Shown here: positions 59,488-64,000 of the stretch, one piece after another
Layout: each line of letters starts with the position of its first letter
Position numbering within the stretch: the stretch's first letter is position 1
From: Agelaius tricolor
Lineage: Eukaryota; Chordata; Aves; Passeriformes; Icteridae
Length of the DNA stretch: 64,000 nucleotides
Assembly: GCA_023055355.1 (NCBI GenBank)
Contig: JALJCS010000053.1
Coordinates: 2,366,501-2,430,500, forward strand
Direction: 5' to 3'
Translations under genes and position numbers: made by a program
The notes under the pieces: model-generated
What the model saw: the letters and a program-made list of their open reading frames with translations, nothing else
Database searches by the model: none
What the model was told of the DNA's origin: nothing

Positions 59488-62400
59488 GCTCCCCTTTTCA
59501 GGCCCAGGCAGGCTGTGGCCTGGAAGTCAGTTCTTTCCACACAACTGGTGGTACACAGGGCAACCCCTGGTGTGGAACACCACCTACCAGTGAATAGATG
59601 TTGGTGCAGGCAGGAACTTCTAATATTGCTGCCAAAGACATGAGTAAATAATGCCTCACCAGCAGGTTCAACTGAGATACATTTCATTCTGGGTAAATTT
59701 GTAGGATGAAATAAACAAAGTGAAGAGTACATGGAAGCTCTCATGAAGGCTCAGGATTCTTGGAAGAGTTGGATTGGCACACCTCCTGAAAAATGTACAC
59801 TGCCTAGGATCCAAACTATGAGTGAGTTCTGAAAAATCTTACTTGAAAATCAACGCTCTTGGAAAGAAATCACTTGCAAAAATACCATTTCTTATTAGTC
59901 TTACCCTGATTGTGGTTTTAGCAGTGTTTTAGTCAAAGATTCAGGCACTGGACTTAAAAATACTGTTTCCCAGAAGGCTCAATGGATGAAAGTTAGGAGT
60001 TGGTTGTACGGAGGCGCAAAGCACTTTAGGATAAACAGCTCAAGGAGTGATGGCAATGTTATATTAGTGAAGGTGAAAAAAGAACTGCTGCGAGTGGGTA
60101 CCCATGGAGCTCATGGCATTGCTAGCAGGACCTGGAGTATAAGGTCAACCCTTCTTCTGCTCTGTGGGAAATGAGTGAGTATTTGTTTCACAGCAAGGTA
60201 AGCTGGAGCAGCTGAGTGTTGCAGAATTCCAGAAGATAAGGGAATAATGTGTGTCCCAAACACCATTAGCTGGAAGGCCATGGAGCCCAGCAAGGACTGA
60301 TGGCCTTGGCAGACAGGGACTGTTTGTAACCACCAAGTTCTGTTGTTGTTAACACAGCCATGAGAAAAAACAGGATTTGGCTGTGGAAGGGGAGCCAGCA
60401 GAGATAGGGCAGCTCTTCAAGGGGACAAACATCATTGTTGGGGTTCCTGGAGATAAGCATAAGGTGGTACACAACAAGCTCAGGGATGAGGACAAGAAAG
60501 TCTTCTGCTGCTTAGTTAAATGTTCTCATTGAACAAAAGGAGATCCATTTTTGATGGTACAGCTGAGTCTCTGGCCAGAATAGCATTTGACACAGCAGAA
60601 CACAGGGTTGTGAGATTTTCTTATTTCCAAACTACACCTACAAGAAGTTTGGGTTTTTTTCCTCTTCAACATCAGACACACACACTGCTAAATGCATCTT
60701 AGCAGTTACCAGAAATTTGTGTTAATTTACTCCTGATTTAGAACACTTTAATCCTAATTTTATGTGAAAGATGCACATGGATATCATGTTGTGGCAATAT
60801 TCATACACCAAACCCCTTTGGTTTGGAAGTAGCAGATCATAATGTTTTTGAGTAAAAGGTATCATTAAACTAGGCCAGCTACATGTTGTGATCCATCTGG
60901 TCAGGGCCCAGGCAGCCCACTAATAGCATTGCCATAAACAACATTTTGAAGAGTTCTCAGTTTCTGCAGGACATAAGGTGCGTTCGAAAATGAGCACCTC
61001 TGAAATGTCTCTCTCAAATTTGTATTGCGGGTGAAAGAAAGCTCATTACTAAGACATATGAAGAATGTGAAGATGTAAAGACTCAGGACACAGTGGAATA
61101 GAGAGACACAGACATATTAAGGACAACCTGAAGGACAATAGGACAACCTTATTTTATCCTTGCACTTCAACAAAATATATCCATTTATAAGCAAAGCTCA
61201 GAGACTCAGGGTTCTGTGGAGAGCAGTGGCACTGAGAATGTCTGCTAAATCAGCACAGCATGAAACTGCATTGGCTTCAAAAAAGCAATTTGCAAATGTT
61301 TGAGGTACTTGATCCACATGGATATCCTTCATCTGGCTTTATGGTATGTTCATTTCATTCCAATGTCCTGGCTCAAGTGCCAATGTCATTACATGTTGCC
61401 ACATTTGGATGTTATTGTAATAAATTAATTTAAACACTGAATCATCATGCACTTGACAGTGAGAATTTTACCCTCTAAAACAGTTAAATTCTCCTCAAAT
61501 TGAATTGCACCCTACTCTGCTAAAAGCTCCTATAAAGAGAGAGATTTTAAAGATATTTTGTCAAATTGCAAGACTAACAAAAGAATTTTTTTTCCAGTAA
61601 AACATAGCTAAATCCTACTTTTTCTACCCAAATAAACTTCAAAGTCTACTCAATTCCTCTGAAAGGTGGTGTGGAAGCAGTTAAATGCACTCAGTGACTA
61701 GATATGTCTGATAAGGCTTATTTTACTACTATTTTCATCAAAGAGATGATAATTCAAGTTTAGAGTGCTTTATGGGCACATGAAAAGCACATGATCACTC
61801 AGATGCCCCCTATGTCTTTGGGCATATTTTTTAGGTAAGTCCTATTGCCAGGAAAAATGAGAAGTAACTCCTGAAAATTAACTATGTTAGTAAGTATTCT
61901 TCATGGCAAAAAAGCTCTGGAGTTTTTAACTACAGTATGTTTACATAGGGTATCTCATGGGTAATTGATTTATCCTAGGGAAGTGTGTCATTGTCTCCAG
62001 TTGCTCAAAAAAGTTTCACTTTTGTTAATCATGCCAAACTTATATCCCACTGCAGAAGAAATGTCATCCTTTGGAATACAGTAAAAGGACATTTTCCTTT
62101 TTATTTCCTCCTAGTAACATGTACTTGTTTTTAGCAGAACAAACACAATGGCACTTTCAGAAATGCTGCTGTGCCTGCTGAGGAATCCATGTCGTTCACA
62201 CTGAGCATGAGCAGTGTGCTCATGAATAGTTCAGCCAGTGATCTAATTTCATCTGGGTACGCGTAGGAAAGCAGATGTAATGTTTTGATCAGCATTAGTT
62301 ATGGGTCAAAGTGAACCCTGACAATGATTTCCACTTGCTTCTGCTCTTGCATTCCTGTGGATGGTAGGGTGGGATCCTGCCTGCTTATGGAAATTTTTAG

Positions 62401-62922
62401 TTTACTTTCATTACAGCATTCATATCTATTCCACTTATGTTGTATTTTCTATTGTACATGGGGTTTTTAAGACACCACTAAAGAAATGCAGAAATAAGAG
62501 CACATACTGTTTTTCCTGTGCAATTCATAGTGATCTATGGATTTTGTCATTTGAAGACAGTAACATTAGTGGACATAAAAGAACATTATATTTACAGACC
62601 CACTGATGTTCTGAGTGTGAGTCTGCCACAAGTGTAAAGATCATGCTTTGTATCTAAGCTGAACAATAACCAGTCCATGATTCTATGAATCTGTGGGTGT
62701 CTGCTGAGTTATTTTTTTCCTGTCTGATGTGTTATCCTCATAAAGTTCGTCACCCTGGCAATTCTGAAGTGAAAATCGTGAGCCATTCATCACACTGTGG
62801 ACAGGGACTAGCAGTTCAAGCATTTCAACACAGCATATCAACAGCCACCTATGCTGGGAAAACAGAAATAATGACAGCATTTCTGGGGTTGATTGGTTGT
62901 TCTGAGATAGGAACAATAGAAT
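59488..62922. other. Unique sequence, nothing firmly identified
   Basis: About 3.4 kb; no gene found. The 60200-60500 part is GC-richer and might be old LTR material, but nothing specific supports this. Confidence 0.45.
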
Positions 62923-63130
62923 CACCATAGAATATTTTAGGTTATAAGGAGCCTTTAAAGGCCAATCAGTTTTACCCCTGCTGCCATAAGCAGGGACATC
63001 TTCAAGTAGATCAGGTTGCTCTGAGTCCTGACTGACCTCAAGTATTTCCAGGGATGGGGCACCTACCACTTTTCTGAGGAACCTATGCCACTCTTTAACC
63101 ACTCTCATTTCTGGAAAGGATTTATGGACT
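62923..63130 (-). mobile_element. CR1 3' end, minus strand
   Basis: ATAGAATCACCATAGAAT tail, then CCTTTAAAGGCCAATCAG, GCCATAAGCAGGGACATC, GTTGCTCTGAGTCC and TTTCCAGGGATGGGGCACC. A lone tail-like ATTCTATGAATCTGTGG at 62679-62695 may be a further scrap. Confidence 0.75.
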
Positions 63131-64000
63131 GTTTATTTCCAGTCTTTAATATTCATACTGAGACCAGATAATTTTCATTGAATGCCTATGTTTTATGTGT
63201 CCTGCTGTATGCTTCTCTCCTTTGACTGCAGAAATTCCTGCACTTGCACCTTCAGAATTTGAGTTCATGATTTTATAAAAAGATAGAAGATCCTGTTTTC
63301 TTGCAAATTCTTGCCAGTGAACAAGTTCATTAGCATACCATGGAAAATAAAAATAGGTAGTGTACTAAGCTAACAAACTTACCTGAATTTTTTCTTCTTA
63401 TCCTAAGAAAATACTCTCAAGCATTTATATTTTAAATTACTTCAGTCAAGATTTTTGTGGAATTAGGAAAGTAAAATGATGACTATAAGAGAAAAAACTA
63501 TAATCCTTCTACACCCTGCTCCGGTGTGTTTTGTAGAGAAAAATCTTATGATTTTCAAGCTGGTTTTTAGTGGCAACCCTCAGAATCATCCCTCCTCTGA
63601 GAAGCAGAGTGTACAATTCAGTATGCATAACATAGCCTCCCGTGTGTGTATCACAGATCAACTGATAGCTATTTAAAGTACAGAGAGAACATCAAAGTCT
63701 TCACAAGATTCATTTGCTGCTCTTTGAATAAGAAAAAAACTGCAAACACAGGGCAAAGGCTGCCACAATCACAATGGAAAGAGCTCAGACTGTACCTTAC
63801 AGCAAACCAAAGATATTGAGGGACAAAGCAAACACCCTGGGTGCCTCCTTCCTTTCCCACTATTTCATCTGTCCTGATTCACCCATCTCCCATGCCATGT
63901 GTCAGCCCTGGGACAAACCTTGCGCTGACAGAATGTGACGCTAAATCCCCTCTTGGTATGGCATGGATTGCATTTCTGATTTGTAGCCTCACTGAATTAC
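63131..64000. other. Unique sequence to window end
   Basis: No gene or repeat recognised. Confidence 0.5.

Noticed and set aside
60200..60500. Possible LTR in GC-richer sequence
   Set aside because: No TG...CA borders, duplication, TATA/polyA pair or match to the other LTRs here.
1..64000. tRNA, rRNA, CRISPR or bacterial-type operon features
   Set aside because: No cloverleaf boxes, rRNA-like conserved blocks, spaced direct repeats or tightly packed genes were seen.

Overview
The window looks like a gene-poor stretch of a bird nuclear genome, probably a songbird (passerine). The main evidence is the many truncated CR1 retrotransposon 3' ends on both strands, solo LTRs of an avian type, and one intronless-type RING-finger gene that resembles, as I recall it, the Topors-like family multiplied in passerines. 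All family assignments are from memory of sequence patterns; no database search was possible. There is no sign of bacterial gene organisation. Almost all open frames here are short and chance-like.

Layout. 1-4.4 kb: unique sequence with two CR1 tails. 4.43-4.6 kb: a compact cluster of regulatory-looking motifs (RFX X-box, MEF2 site, TATA-like sequence). 4.7-6.4 kb: a repeat block with a ~15-bp minisatellite, a TG/TA tract, a ~400-bp GGAA/GGAAGTGGC array, a GAAAAA tract and an AAAC tract. 7.6-14.4 kb: CR1 fragments and, at 12.4 kb, a second X-box next to ETS sites, CpGs and a splice donor, which may be an unannotated promoter with a first exon. 17.5-27 kb: T-rich tract, a solo LTR, LTR and CR1 fragments, and two striking perfect hairpins. 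27-40 kb: mostly unique AT-rich sequence with one LTR, one weaker LTR candidate and a TAAA microsatellite. 40-43 kb: CR1 copies, one split by a 268-bp TG...CA element with a 6-bp target-site duplication. 43.5 kb: an AT-rich cruciform-forming repeat. 46.3-54.2 kb: unique sequence with T-rich tracts. 54.2-55.6 kb, minus strand: the only convincing protein gene, a Topors-like RING E3 ligase whose RING domain and downstream domain lie in different frames. 55.6-64 kb: unique sequence with two more CR1 ends.

No operon-like or multi-gene system is visible, and I found no evidence for a new multi-component biological system. The points most worth a second look are the frameshifted Topors-like gene, the X-box/ETS promoter candidate at 12.4 kb, the 23-bp-arm hairpin at 25.2 kb, the tandem ETS-site microsatellite at 5.7 kb and the LTR nested in CR1 at 42.6 kb.
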